Source: Ceratorhiza oryzae-sativae (taxonomy: Eukaryota; Basidiomycota; Agaricomycetes; Cantharellales; Ceratobasidiaceae). From it: a stretch of 36,283 bases of DNA. Below, in pieces: positions 24,658 through 36,283 of this stretch. Numbering within the stretch: position 1 is the first letter of the stretch; each line of letters begins with the position of its first letter. A program made the translations under genes and the position numbers. The stretch spans positions 1 to 36,283 of the forward strand of contig JARWMV010000142.1 of NCBI GenBank assembly GCA_030998015.1, given 5' to 3'. Under the pieces are notes generated by a model. That model saw nothing but the letters and a program-made list of their open reading frames with translations, ran no database searches and had not been told where the DNA came from.

Positions 24658-24927
24658 TTTATCGGCTTTATGACATCTGTTAGGTAAATTTAATTTTAAG
24701 GTCTTAAAATGAAAATTTGGGCATCTACGAAGCAGGACGCCTAATAATTTTTCTCCTCTGGATGGAGGGAGGGCCTCCCAACTGCGGTCCTTAAGGAAAA
24801 ATAGGGGGATCTATAGATCCCAACCGTGAGGCTATGCACTCCAAACTAAAGTATGTTCTAGATATACTAAAATTAATAAAAGAAGATACTTCCCCCTAAA
24901 ATTTAAAAATTTGGAGCATGAATTTTC

Positions 24928-24998
24928 ATGAGTATAGTTAAGTTGGTATAACTTCTAGCTTCCACCTAGATATGATCAGTTCGAGTCTGATTACTCAT
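24928..24998 (+). tRNA. trnG: tRNA-Gly (UCC), copy 2
   Basis: Identical to 10,959-11,029, in the opposite orientation. Confidence 0.95.
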
Positions 24999-25608
24999 AA
25001 CTCCTTCGCGCCAAAGGGTGCTTTACTCTCCGCGCGCGTTAGTTGCTGGTGGGACTTGTCCCACCAACCAACGTGAGCAATCGCAACCGTTTGCGATTGC
25101 TAGTGCGCGGCATAATATCGATATTTAGCCGCCGGCTGAAAATGACGAACGGTCGTCATTTTCTACGAGGGAATCTTTATGGGAGGTAGCCTGGACCATG
25201 AGACTCATGGTCAAGGCTACCTCATCTGAGGATTCCCTCTAACGCCGGCGGAGGCCTAACCCTGTCGTCAGCTACTGAATGGCGACATTGCAATTGACCC
25301 CCAATGCCTTACAGCATGTTGGGGGGCAATTACCCAGGCATCCGCATTGGGAGGCCATTGCCTTGTTGGGGGTCTAAAGGGTCTAAGTTCTACTGATGCG
25401 CCGCATCCGCAGCCCATCTCTGTGTTAACTAGTTAGGTTTAACATTTCGTGAGAAATGCACCTAATTTGTTTGCGGAGGATTCTCCTATTAATAAAGGAG
25501 ATCTCCATCACACGCAGAGGACTTGGAAACCCAAATTGGGACTTATACAACCAACATTGTTAGATAAGTTCCAACTCATTCACTCTCAAAAGCGTTTAGT
25601 CTTAGAGA

Positions 25609-26720
25609 ATGAAGAGGAAACATGAAGTCATAAGATCGATAAATAAAAACCAAACCATGCTAAACACAAAACAAACTTATCTTTTTATTAAAGTAATAAC
25701 CTTCGCATTATTAATCTATGTTGTTTATACTCAGTCAATTGACCCCCCAAACATGTGCAGCTACGCTGCATTGTTTGGGGGGGCAATTGCCCCCCAACAT
25801 GCTGTAAGGCATTGGGGGTCAATTGTTAGCGAATTACACTTTTATACTGGCCTAGTATTTTGCTCCAATTCGATAGCGCCCATTAAACCCACACGGCTAA
25901 GTAATGAACCTCAATTTAATTTTTCAAAAGAGTTAAAAGAAATAATCATTGGTCTTATTCTAGGGGATCTTAATGTTCAGAAAGATAAACGAGCTATTAA
26001 TGGTAATGCTTGTTTGAGATTTCTCCAAAGTACTCCGCGCGCGTTAGTTGCTGGTGGGACTTGTCCCACCAACCAACGTGAGCAATCGCAACCGTTTGCG
26101 ATTGCTAGTGCGCGGCATAATATCGATATTTAGCCGCCGGCTGAAAATGACGAACGGTCGTCATTTTCTACGAGGGAATCTTTAGGATTCCCTCTAACGC
26201 CGGCGGGAGTATTTAGAGTACCTTTATACAAAATTCCAAGATTATTGTTCTGTAGCTCCTAAAATCTTAACACCCCGACCTGATAAAAGAACGGGTAAAG
26301 TTTATCCTACTATAAGATTTCAAACTCATGCACTACCTTGCTGTAATGAATTCTTTGATTTATTCTATCCGGAGGGGAAAAAAATAATTCCTGCAAACAT
26401 TGGGGATCTTTTAACTCCTCTGGGATTAGCTTTTTGGTTATGTGAGGACGGAACTTTCGAAAAATCAAGTCAAAGAGTGATTCTTTGTACAGAATCATTT
26501 GCAATTGACGAAGTAGAGGCCCGCGCGCGTTAGTTGCTGGTGGGACTTGTCCCACCAACCAACGTGAGCAATCGCAACCGTTTGCGATTGCTAGTGCGCG
26601 GCATAATATCGATATTTAGCCGCCGGCTGAAAATGACGAACGGTCGTCATTTTCTACGAGGGAATCTTTAGGATTCCCTCTAACGCCGGCGGGCCTTTAA
26701 TTCCCCTAAATAACCTTTAG
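25609..26720 (+). CDS. LAGLIDADG homing endonuclease with three inserts, copy 2
   Basis: This copy keeps the full N-terminus MKRKHEVIRSINKNQTMLNT followed by a hydrophobic helix (FIKVITFALLIYVVY). The D pair (about 25,736-25,820) lies between caattg repeats and is translatable in frame (84 nt). The A at 26,035-26,206 separates LQST from EYLEYLYTKFQDY, and the A at 26,521-26,692 follows AIDEVEA. The stop is at 26,718-26,720, earlier than the family norm, so the C-terminal third is missing. It is probably a free-standing or displaced intron gene. Confidence 0.82.
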
Positions 26721-27017
26721 ATTTGCCTTCGCAAATCACCCCGCGGCAGTCCCCTGTCGTCTACTGACCCCCAAACATGTGCAGCTACGCTGCATTGTTT
26801 GGGGGGCAGTAGTAAAACTGGGGGGCCCGTCCAAGTATTGGCGCCCGGTCAATGAAATTGACACGGCCGCCAATACCCTTGCCAGGTTAAACTTGTTATT
26901 CTATTAATACTCCAATCCCCTTACCTTGCGCCCACAATACTAGTTCTTGGAGTTCTTGGCATCTATCGGAAGTGCCTTAAATTCTAGAGGATACTAGTAG
27001 GTTGTAATCTTTGAGCC

Positions 27018-27057
27018 AGCCAAAACGTAGATATCATCAGTTCGAGTCTGATTACTC
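27018..27057 (+). tRNA. tRNA 3'-half remnant, copy 2
   Basis: Same trnG-like T arm and TACTCAT as at 8,899-8,935. Upstream sequence offers no acceptor partner. Confidence 0.45.
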
Positions 27058-27071
27058 ATATCAAACAATCA

Positions 27072-27307
27072 TACCCCCGCTTAGGGTCAACCAGCATTGT
27101 ATTTATATATAAATACATGCTGTTGACCCGAGGGGTAATGGATATCGAGGCCGCGTTCGCGGCGAGGTATTGAGGTACCCTGGAACTTAAGTTCCAGGGT
27201 ACCTCGCAATACCTCGCCGCGAACGCGGCCTCGATATCCATTACCCCTCGGGTCAACAGCATGTATTATATAAAAATACAATGCTGGTTGACCCTAAGCG
27301 GGGGTAT
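27072..27307. repeat. Symmetric C element at the palindrome axis
   Basis: Two head-to-head C 5' halves meet in ggaactt|aagttcc, with the axis between 27,188 and 27,189. Ordinary C copies read ggaactttaagttcc or ggaacttaaagttcc and then continue to a different 3' half. Here the 3' half is replaced by a mirror of the 5' half. Confidence 0.95.
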
Positions 27308-27657
27308 GATTGTTTGATATGAGTAATCAGACTCGAACTGATGATATCTACGTTTTGGCTGGCTCAAAGATTACAACCTACTAGTATCCTCTAGAATTTA
27401 AGGCACTTCCGATAGATGCCAAGAACTCCAAGAACTAGTATTGTGGGCGCAAGGTAAGGGGATTGGAGTATTAATAGAATAACAAGTTTAACCTGGCAAG
27501 GGTATTGGCGGCCGTGTCAATTTCATTGACCGGGCGCCAATACTTGGACGGGCCCCCCAGTTTTACTACTGCCCCCCAAACAATGCAGCGTAGCTGCACA
27601 TGTTTGGGGGTCAGTAGACGACAGGGGACTGCCGCGGGGTGATTTGCGAAGGCAAAT

Positions 27658-28767
27658 CTAAAGGTTATTTAGGGGAATTAAAGGCCCGCCGGCGTTAGAG
27701 GGAATCCTAAAGATTCCCTCGTAGAAAATGACGACCGTTCGTCATTTTCAGCCGGCGGCTAAATATCGATATTATGCCGCGCACTAGCAATCGCAAACGG
27801 TTGCGATTGCTCACGTTGGTTGGTGGACAAGTCCCACCAGCAACTAACGCGCGCGGGCCTCTACTTCGTCAATTGCAAATGATTCTGTACAAAGAATCAC
27901 TCTTTGACTTGATTTTTCGAAAGTTCCGTCCTCACATAACCAAAAAGCTAATCCCAGAGGAGTTAAAAGATCCCCAATGTTTGCAGGAATTATTTTTTTC
28001 CCCTCCGGATAGAATAAATCAAAGAATTCATTACAGCAAGGTAGTGCATGAGTTTGAAATCTTATAGTAGGATAAACTTTACCCGTTCTTTTATCAGGTC
28101 GGGGTGTTAAGATTTTAGGAGCTACAGAACAATAATCTTGGAATTTTGTATAAAGGTACTCTAAATACTCCCGCCGGCGTTAGAGGGAATCCTAAAGATT
28201 CCCTCGTAGAAAATGACGACCGTTCGTCATTTCAGCCGGCGGCTAAATATCGATATTATGCCGCGCACTAGCAATCGCAAACGGTTGCGATTGCTCACGT
28301 TGGTTGGTGGGACAAGTCCCACCAGCAACTAACGCGCGCGGAGTACTTTGGAGAAATCTCAAACAAGCATTACCATTAATAGCTCGTTTATCTTTCTGAA
28401 CATTAAGATCCCCTAGAATAAGACCAATGATTATTTCTTTTAACTCTTTTGAAAAATTAAATTGAGGTTCATTACTTAGCCGTGTGGGTTTAATGGGCGC
28501 TATCGAATTGGAGCAAAATACTAGGCCAGTATAAAAGTGTAATTCGCTAACAATTGACCCCCAATGCCTTACAGCATGTTGGGGGGCAATTGCCCCCCCA
28601 AACAATGCAGCGTAGCTGCACATGTTTGGGGGGTCAATTGACTGAGTATAAACAACATAGATTAATAATGCGAAGGTTATTACTTTAATAAAAAGATAAG
28701 TTTGTTTTGTGTTTAGCATGGTTTGGTTTTTATTTATCGATCTTATGACTTCATGTTTCCTCTTCAT
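27658..28767 (-). CDS. LAGLIDADG homing endonuclease, copy 3
   Basis: Mirror of 25,609-26,720 with the same inserts and start. The A copies differ from copy 2 by single-base losses (ttggtggacaag near 27,827; tcgtcatttcagcc near 28,231). Confidence 0.8.
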
Positions 28768-29377
28768 TCTCTAAGACTAAACGCTTTTGAGAGTGAATGA
28801 GTTGGAACTTATCTAACAATGTTGGTTGTATAAGTCCCAATTTGGGTTTCCAAGTCCTCTGCGTGTGATGGAGATCTCCTTTATTAATAGGAGAATCCTC
28901 CGCAAACAAATTAGGTGCATTTCTCACGAAATGTTAAACCTAACTAGTTAACACAGAGATGGGCTGCGGATGCGGCGCATCAGTAGAACTTAGACCCTTT
29001 AGACCCCCAACAAGGCAATGGCCTCCCAATGCGGATGCCTGGGTAATTGCCCCCCAACATGCTGTAAGGCATTGGGGGTCAATTGCAATGTCGCCATTCA
29101 GTAGCTGACGACAGGGTTAGGCCTCCGCCGGCGTTAGAGGGAATCCTCAGATGAGGTAGCCTTGACCATGAGTCTCATGGTCCAGGCTACCTCCCATAAA
29201 GATTCCCTCGTAGAAAATGACGACCGTTCGTCATTTTCAGCCGGCGGCTAAATATCGATATTATGCCGCGCACTAGCAATCGCAAACGGTTGCGATTGCT
29301 CACGTTGGTTGGTGGGACAAGTCCCACCAGCAACTAACGCGCGCGGAGAGTAAAGCACCCTTTGGCGCGAAGGAGTT

Positions 29378-29448
29378 ATGAGTAATCAGACTCGAACTGA
29401 TCATATCTAGGTGGAAGCTAGAAGTTATACCAACTTAACTATACTCAT
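29378..29448 (-). tRNA. trnG: tRNA-Gly (UCC), copy 3
   Basis: Palindrome-arm duplicate, no changes. Confidence 0.93.
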
Positions 29449-29718
29449 GAAAATTCATGCTCCAAATTTTTAAATTTTAGGGGGAAGTATCTTCTTTTAT
29501 TAATTTTAGTATATCTAGAACATACTTTAGTTTGGAGTGCATAGCCTCACGGTTGGGATCTATAGATCCCCCTATTTTTCCTTAAGGACCGCAGTTGGGA
29601 GGCCCTCCCTCCATCCAGAGGAGAAAAATTATTAGGCGTCCTGCTTCGTAGATGCCCAAATTTTCATTTTAAGACCTTAAAATTAAATTTACCTAACAGA
29701 TGTCATAAAGCCGATAAA

Positions 29719-29788
29719 CATCTTATTGGATTTGAACCAATACCAGACTGCTTCGAAGGCAGTTGCTATACCAATTAAGCTAAAGATG
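29719..29788 (-). tRNA. trnR: tRNA-Arg (UCG), copy 3
   Basis: Palindrome-arm duplicate, no changes. Confidence 0.92.
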
Positions 29789-31220
29789 CCAGATCTAATG
29801 CAGCGCTCCTGTGCGTAACGCGTCCAAGTATTGGCGCCGGTCAATGAAATTGACACGGCCGCCAATACCCTAGCCCTCTTCGGTGCCCTACGAGGCAGCT
29901 GCAGTAGTAAATTAATCTAATCTGGTCTCTATCTCGGTCAACATAGTTGACACGAGATAGGGTAAGGCCGACACGGGCGGCAGAGTCCCCGCACACGGAG
30001 GGTCATGACCGGAGACCCCCAATGATTGCAATCATTGGGGGGTGACCCCCGACATTGCCGCGCGCGTTAGTTGCTGGTGGGACTTGTCCCACCAACCAAC
30101 GTGAGCAATCGCAACCGTTTGCGATTGCTAGTGCGCGGCATAATATCGATATTTAGCCGCCGGCTGAAAATGACGAACGGTCGTCATTTTCTACGAGGGA
30201 ATCTTTAGGATTCCCTCTAACGCCGGCGGGCATTACAATATCGGGGGGTTGCTGCCCACCAAACAATGCAGCGTAGCTGCACATGTTTGGGGGTCAGTAG
30301 TGACCGGGGGCTTAAACAATCGGGGTTTGTCAAACCTAAAGCTACCGCGCTTCTCAGCGCTCTTTGATCGCCCGAAGGGCGGCCTAAGCGCTGAGAACTC
30401 TAAATACCCCGCCAATGTTCCATTGGCGGATTTGCGAAGGCCCGCGCGCGTTAGTTGCTGGTGGGACTTGTCCCACCAACCAACGTGAGCAATCGCAACC
30501 GTTTGCGATTGCTAGTGCGCGGCATAATATCGATATTTAGCCGCCGGCTGAAAATGACGAACGGTCGTCATTTTCTACGAGGGAATCTTTCGGTCCAGCA
30601 AGATTTATAAATTTATAAATCTTGCGTGGAAGGATTCCCTCTAACGCCGGCGGTGTATTTGGGGAAATGGTCCCCTTTGCGCGGTACAATTTCCTAACTA
30701 CGCGCCCCACCGGGAGGTCGTTCTTATAAAACAAAAACGAGGTAATGTCGACAAAACCACCCGCGGCGGAATATGAGGGGACCCCGTTTGTTTTTTTTTT
30801 TGATTGAACTTAGTGCTGACACAGCAGGGAAAACCAGGTGTTAGAGGGTTTTATAACCCCTATTTTTCCTGGGGGGCATTACCTGCTCGGTCATCGCAGA
30901 TGTCCGGTTTTACCGGCCGGTCAACTATGTTGACACGAGACGGTAAAAAACAGGTAATGCATGGAGGAGCCCCTGCGAGCCCCCGGCCCGCTCCCCGCGC
31001 GCGTTAGTTGCTGGTGGGACTTGTCCCACCAACCAACGTGAGCAATCGCAACCGTTTGCGATTGCTAGTGCGCGGCATAATATCGATATTTAGCCGCCGG
31101 CTGAAAATGACGAACGGTCGTCATTTTCTACGAGGGAATCTTTAGGATTCCCTCTAACGCCGGCGGGGTGCGGATCTAGGGGTCGCAGGGGTGTACATAA
31201 AATGTAGTTCCTTCCGAAAT

Positions 31221-31303
31221 ACGAGTAAAGAGATTTGAACTCTTACAATCAAATGATCATGAATTCCTAAGATTCACCTGGCTACCAGTTTCAGCATACT
31301 CGT
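31221..31303 (-). tRNA. trnL: tRNA-Leu (UAG), mirror copy
   Basis: Mirror of 23,071-23,153, unchanged. Confidence 0.92.
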
Positions 31304-32103
31304 TTTGAGTTACTACTTGGATTTTCTAACGCCGATTTTGGTAAGGACAGCACTTAGTGCTGCCCATCCCCGCCCCGCCTTGATCTCCAGGCGGTAAGAT
31401 AAGTCGCGCTGAATCCAACCACGTCTGTGACGTCCCCCTGGGGTCACTCTGGCCAAAGAGGGACCATTCGGGGTTGGTCGCTCCCGACCCGTATACTCTT
31501 CTCTTAAAGGAAAACTAAACCGTCGCGCTGGGACCGCCCGAATGGATAAATCACACCCCCGCTCTATCGGCTAAAATCTTAGGTGTAACCCAAGATTTCA
31601 GCCGCCCTGCCTAGAGAACTGCGCTTTAGCGCACGTCTTGGCAGGGGTAATAAAGCGGAGGGTCGACGACCCGTGGGTGTGGTTATCGAGGCCGCGTTCG
31701 CGGCGAGGTATTGCGAGGTACCCTGGAACTTTAAGTTCCAGGGTACCTCGGAATCAGACGCCCGCGTACGCCAGGGCCGCCTTGGCTTAAGCCAAGGCGT
31801 TCGCAGGCGTGCACGGGTCACCTTTCGGGCGCATTACCTATTTTTCACCGTCTCGTGTCAACATAGTTGACCGGCCGGTGAAAACTCGGTCATCGCAGAT
31901 GTCCGGCAGGGGTTAGTCAAAGACTAACCCGCTTACCGTCCCCAGCGCGGCCGGCTCGAGGGTTAGTTTTGAGGTTAGGGTTGATTGTACATGGGCTTCG
32001 CCGAAGGCCATGGGTCCCAGGCCCGGTTAGGCCGCGTTCGTGGCGAGGTATTGCGAGGTACCCTGGAACTTTAAGTTCCAGGGTACCTCGGAATCAGACA
32101 CCC

Positions 32104-32177
32104 GCTAGGGTATTTACCTTAAACTGTAGTTGCATGGCAAATTTTCTATCAGGGTTGAAATTGTCAATTACATTATC
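32104..32177 (-). pseudogene. LAGLIDADG_1 fragment, mirror copy
   Basis: Mirror of 22,197-22,273, with the same borders (A and truncated C). Confidence 0.5.
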
Positions 32178-34901
32178 CCGCCGGCGTTAGAGGGAATCCT
32201 AAAGATTCCCTCGTAGAAAATGACGACCGTTCGTCATTTTCAGCCGGCGGCTAAATATCGATATTATGCCGCGCACTAGCAATCGCAAACGGTTGCGATT
32301 GCTCACGTTGGTTGGTGGGACAAGTCCCACCAGCAACTAACGCGCGCGGAGGTTAACTATTGACCCCCCAAACTGATGCAGCTATGCTGCATTGTTTGGG
32401 GTTGGGGGTCTACGGCAGGAGAAAAATCGGATAATTACGGTTTTATAACAAAAACTGTAAAATATATATTAAATGAAATCAGTTTTGCAGCGCGCTATGC
32501 GGCTGAGGCAGCGCGCTATGCGGCTGCCCATAACAAAAATAGATTAATAAAAGGGTTAATAAAATCATTTTTATAACGCCGGAACCTGTGACTCGGCGCC
32601 CTTAAACTTACATGGGCCATACCGTATCTATGATGTCCGACAGCCAATACAGGAGGTCCACGTTTACAACAAAGTTGACACGAGACGAAAAACTTAGAAA
32701 AATTAGTCTGGCCTCTATCTCGGTCAACATAGTTGACACGAGATAGGGTAGGGTTAAATTTGATTAACATATAAAAAAATAATGTCTCTTTTATATTTTA
32801 CCTACCTCCTTTGTATTTGGGGTTTCTAAGGGCAAGCTCGTCCATAGGGAGAGGAAGCCCTCATAAATCCTAGGGAAGAGTCCGATCAAGAATAATACTG
32901 CGGACTCATACAGGGCTTGGACTAAAAACACTAGAGAACTTAACTTATCGCAGAAAGTTCAGTTATCTCTGTAGGGTAGACTGACTATACCCATGGGATA
33001 AATTATAATTCTCTTCCGGATTAGAAACGGAGCCCGCGCGCGTTAGTTGCTGGTGGGACTTGTCCCACCAACCAACGTGAGCAATCGCAACCGTTTGCGA
33101 TTGCTAGTGCGCGGCATAATATCGATATTTAGCCGCCGGCTGAAAATGACGAACGGTCGTCATTTTCTACGAGGAATCTTTAGGATTCCCTCTAACGCCG
33201 GCGGGATTTGAAGTTCTACCACTCTACCCAAACCCCAAAATTTCTAGGGACCAACAGCCCATGACAAATTAGGGGTTAAATGAACCCTCGGCTAGATCTA
33301 AAGATCTGGATGACCCTTACTTACTCCCTGAAAGGGAGGAATCACGGGTCGGGTTTAATTTTCCTAACCTGACACGGTCGACAATTGACGCCGCCGGTTC
33401 GGCATTACCTCGTTTTTGGTTCATAAAAACGACTACCGCGCTTCTCAGCGCTCTTTGATCGCCCGAAGGGCGGCCTAAGCGCTGAGAACTCTAAATACCC
33501 CGCCAATGTTCCATTGGCGGATTTGCGAAGGCCCGCGCGCGTTAGTTGCTGGTGGGACTTGTCCCACCAACCAACGTGAGCAATCGCAACCGTTTGCGAT
33601 TGCTAGTGCGCGGCATAATATCGATATTTAGCCGCCGGCTGAAAATGACGAACGGTCGTCATTTTCTACGAGGGAATCTTTCGGTCCAGCAAGATTTATA
33701 AATTTATAAATCTTGCGTGGAAGGATTCCCTCTAACGCCGGCGGTGTATTTGGGGAAATGGTTCCCTTTGCGCATTGGGAGGGGTTAAGAACTGTTAAAG
33801 TTAATAACCTTGGGCTAAGCATTACAAACCATGACCCGGCGGCATGCTGTGACCCTAATGGTAAAAATTAAGCTGTGCTTATTTTACGCCCAAAATTTTA
33901 GTAGGTTCGTCATCACTTGTGGGGCGTGCTTCATCCTAGGTCTCTGCTGGGGCCTAGGAGGAAGCGGGAATTTAAGGATTCCCTAACACTCCGACAGGGT
34001 TGAACCAGCACTCCGAAAGCTTTCAAAATTACATTTTGACCCGTGCACGCCTGCGAACGCCTTGGCTCATATTGACCTTAAGGTCAATAATCAAGCCAAG
34101 TCGGCCCTGGCGTGCGCGCGGCGTCTGATTCCGAGGTACCCTGGAACTTAAAGTTCCAGGGTACCTCGCAATACCTCGCCGCGAACGCGGCCTCGATAAC
34201 CATTACCCCTCGGGTCAACAGCATGTATTTATATATAAATACAATGCTGGTTGACCCTAAGCGGGGGTATGAATGAAGAACGAAGCCCTTCACCATAAGA
34301 CGAAACCTAAGGCCATTTTAAGATTTACGGCAGAGTTCGCAGATTCTACCGTGCATCTAAATATACTGTTAAAATGGGTAATCTAGTGGAGTATGGTAAT
34401 ATTTGAGAGTTAGGGTTAATAACTCCTTCTTTTATAAAAATTTCCGCCGGCGTTAGAGGGAATCCTAAAGATTCCCTCGTAGAAAATGACGACCGTTCGT
34501 CATTTTCAGCCGGCGGCTAAATATCGATATTATGCCGCGCACTAGCAATCGCAAACGGTTGCGATTGCTCACGTTGGTTGGTGGGACAAGTCCCACCAGC
34601 AACTAACGCGCGCGGGCCCCCGCTCTATCGGCTAAAATCTTAGGTAACCCAAGATTTCAGCCGCCCTGCCTAGAGAACTGCGCTTTAGCGCACGTCTTGG
34701 CAGGGGTAATAAAGCGGAGGGTCAACGACCCGTGGGCATTGTTAACGAGGCCGCGTTCGCGGCGAGCCGCGCGCACGCCAGGGCCGCCTTGGCTTAAGCC
34801 AAGGCGTTCGCAGGCGTGCACGGGTCATATTAGATATAATAAATATTCAAACCTGCGGACAGTTGCGCCTTACTCACAGATTCTGTTCAGGGAGGGGATT
34901 A

Positions 34902-35261
34902 TTAGTTAGGTGATATATCAAATGCAATCAATAAGCCTGGCACTAATGCGATTAAGGCGATTGCTACAGGTAGTAAACCAGTCCAGCAGAAAATCATTAG
35001 TTGATCATATCTCAATCTAGGCAGAGTGGCTCTAAACCACACGAATAGGAAACATACTAAACTAGTTTTTATAGCTAACACTACTGATTGCAGGTTTACA
35101 ACCGTATCGTTAACAAAAATTTCAGGTAGCAAGTAGCCTCCAAAAAACAATATAGCTGTTATACATGAGAATAACACTATTGAGCTATACTCTGCTAAGA
35201 AAAAGAAAACAAAAGGCACACTAGAGTGTTCTGTAAAGAATCCAGCCACAAGCTCGGATTC
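34902..35261 (-). CDS. nad1: NADH dehydrogenase subunit 1 exon c, mirror copy
   Basis: Exact mirror of 19,108-19,467, reading ESELVAGFFTEH to the stop. The mirror copy has no exon b in the window, so by itself it cannot give NAD1. Confidence 0.92.
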   Translation of the reverse strand, partial: ESELVAGFFTEHSSVPFVFFFLAEYSSIVLFSCITAILFFGGYLLPEIFVNDTVVNLQSVVLAIKTSLVCFLFVWFRATLPRLRYDQLMIFCWTGLLPVAIALIALVPGLLIAFDISPN

Positions 35262-35359
35262 CGTAAAGAAGAGAAATTTGAGAGGGTAACTTAGAAAAAC
35301 TCACCAAAGTAAGGTGAGTTTCCCCGAATAAATTAAAATTTAAAGTCAGCTAAAACGAA

Positions 35360-36283
35360 TTATTTATCTAATTTTCCGCCGGCGTTAGAGGGAATCCTAA
35401 AGATTCCCTCGTAGAAAATGACGACCGTTCGTCATTTTCAGCCGGCGGCTAAATATCGATATTATGCCGCGCACTAGCAATCGCAAACGGTTGCGATTGC
35501 TCACGTTGGTTGGTGGGACAAGTCCCACCAGCAACTAACGCGCGCGGGCCCCCGCTCTATCGGCTAAAATCTTAGGTGTAACCCAAGATTTCAGCCGCTA
35601 AAGCGGAGGGTCAACGACCCGTGGGCATTGTTAACGAGCCGCGTTCGCGGCGAGCCGCGCGCACGCCAGGGCCGCCTTGGCAAGCCAAGGCGTTCGCAGG
35701 CGTGCACGGTAATATTTACCGTTAAAAATTTTACCTGATCTAACTTTTCGGGAAACTGTGGTCTTATTAACACCAAATTCAGCAGCTAGCTCTATTGATT
35801 TTTGACCCGTGCACGCCTGCGAACGCCTTGGCTCATATTGACCTTAAGGTCAATAATCAAGCCAAGTCGGCCCTGGCGTGCGCGCGGCGTCTGATTCCTA
35901 GGTACCCTGGAACTTAAAGTTCCAGGGTACCTCGCAATACCATCGCCGCGAACGCGGCCTCGATAACCAAACCCCTCGGGTCAACAGCATGTATTATATA
36001 TAAATACAATGCTGGATGACCCTAAGCGGGGGTTTGAATGTTTTAATCAAATTATTTTCCATGTCGTATATTCCTAAGGGATTTTTACTCATTACATCAG
36101 AAATTTTATTTCTAGTTTCAGAGGTATGGGTGAACATAGGATTTAACTCGCCAGGTTTGCTTCCATGCAAGATTATAAAATCTTGCTGGACCTGATTAAC
36201 TTAATTGATTCTAGTGTATGACCCGTGCACGCCTGCGAACGCCTTGGCTTAAGCCAAGCAACTTGGCTCATATTGACCTTAAG
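35360..36283 (-). pseudogene. 3' part of GIY-YIG endonuclease, mirror copy
   Basis: Mirror of 18,081-19,009, open at the window edge. It holds the NUMOD/HTH blocks with their C, h and C'-A inserts. It carries extra small changes: gcacggtaat near 35,708, aataccatcgcc near 35,941, and gcaagattataaaatcttg near 36,172. Confidence 0.75.

Larger units (their letters stand above)
18081..27188 (+). repeat. Left arm of 18 kb palindrome
   Basis: The reverse complement of this arm follows immediately at 27,189-36,283. The arm holds the 3' part of the GIY-YIG gene, nad1 exon c, trnL, and the inverted copy of the 3.1 kb segment. Its outer limit equals the window edge, so the true arm may be longer. A 2-nt deletion (tattgaggtacc for tattgcgaggtacc) lies 13 nt from the axis. 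Confidence 0.95.
24074..27188 (-). repeat. 3.1 kb segment, copy 2 (inverted)
   Basis: Reverse complement of 8,770-11,883. The A elements within it are at 24,146-24,317, 25,030-25,251 (with h2), 26,035-26,206 and 26,521-26,692. The left junction is at the D hairpin (actactgacccccaaacatg), and the right end is the palindrome axis. Confidence 0.95.
27189..36283 (-). repeat. Right arm of 18 kb palindrome
   Basis: Reverse complement of 18,081-27,188, about 13 nt shorter because of scattered small deletions. It contains A copies at 27,686, 28,171, 29,125 (h2), 30,058, 30,442 (h1, in I), 30,995, 32,178, 33,034, 33,533 (h1, in I), 34,444 and 35,376. Its first 3.1 kb (27,189-30,301) is copy 3 of the repeated segment. 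Confidence 0.95.

Noticed and set aside
26885..26990. Hydrophobic frame with QSPYLAPTILVLGVLGIY as the lost C-terminus of the LAGLIDADG gene
   Set aside because: It lacks the PxMxYK-type ending and the RI-basic block of the family, and has a stop soon after. No support.
18081..36283. Terminal inverted repeats of a transposon or plasmid
   Set aside because: The arms are contiguous with no unique centre and contain ordinary mitochondrial genes. A fold-back or dimer explains the symmetry better.

Overview
The window looks like mitochondrial DNA of a fungus. It carries exons of nad1, nad5 and nad4L with typical fungal sequence, tRNA genes for Pro, Cys, Gly, Arg and Leu, group I introns, and at least five LAGLIDADG or GIY-YIG homing endonuclease (HE) genes. 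No bacterial or nuclear gene is visible. The lineage cannot be fixed from this sequence; the load of GC-rich double-hairpin repeats recalls early-diverging fungi.

Layout. 1-3,000: end of a LAGLIDADG HE, a nad5 exon, a group I intron core, a nad4L 5' part, and antisense gene pieces. 3,000-8,700: trnP, trnC, HE remnants and dense repeats. 8,770-11,883: a 3.1 kb segment with a LAGLIDADG HE, trnG and trnR. 11,884-19,467: nad1, with three exons separated by two group I introns that encode a LAGLIDADG and a GIY-YIG HE. 19,468-24,073: spacer, repeats and trnL(UAG). 24,074-27,188: the 3.1 kb segment again, inverted. 27,189-36,283: a near-exact reverse complement of 18,081-27,188, so the right half is one giant palindrome that folds at a hairpin tip.

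The outstanding feature is a multi-family population of structured palindromic elements, here called A, B, C/C', D, E, F, G, I, K and the small hairpins h1, h2, m2, m3 and m5. Element A alone (about 172 nt) is present 39 times, at about 24 independent loci. Elements sit in spacers, intron ribozymes and HE genes, but not inside the nad1 or nad5 exons seen here. C elements are flanked by 5-bp direct repeats (TCAAA or TCATA). Removing C, A, D or h elements joins HE reading frames precisely at most insertion points tested. Elements are also nested in one another's hairpin loops (for example I contains A, which contains h1), and filled and empty versions both exist. No transposase is encoded.

The palindrome axis and both ends of the 3.1 kb segment lie inside these elements, so they also mark rearrangement junctions. 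The 9.1 kb palindrome may be a fold-back artefact: its second arm carries scattered small deletions. The elements themselves cannot be explained that way, because they occur at many unrelated loci with different flanks.
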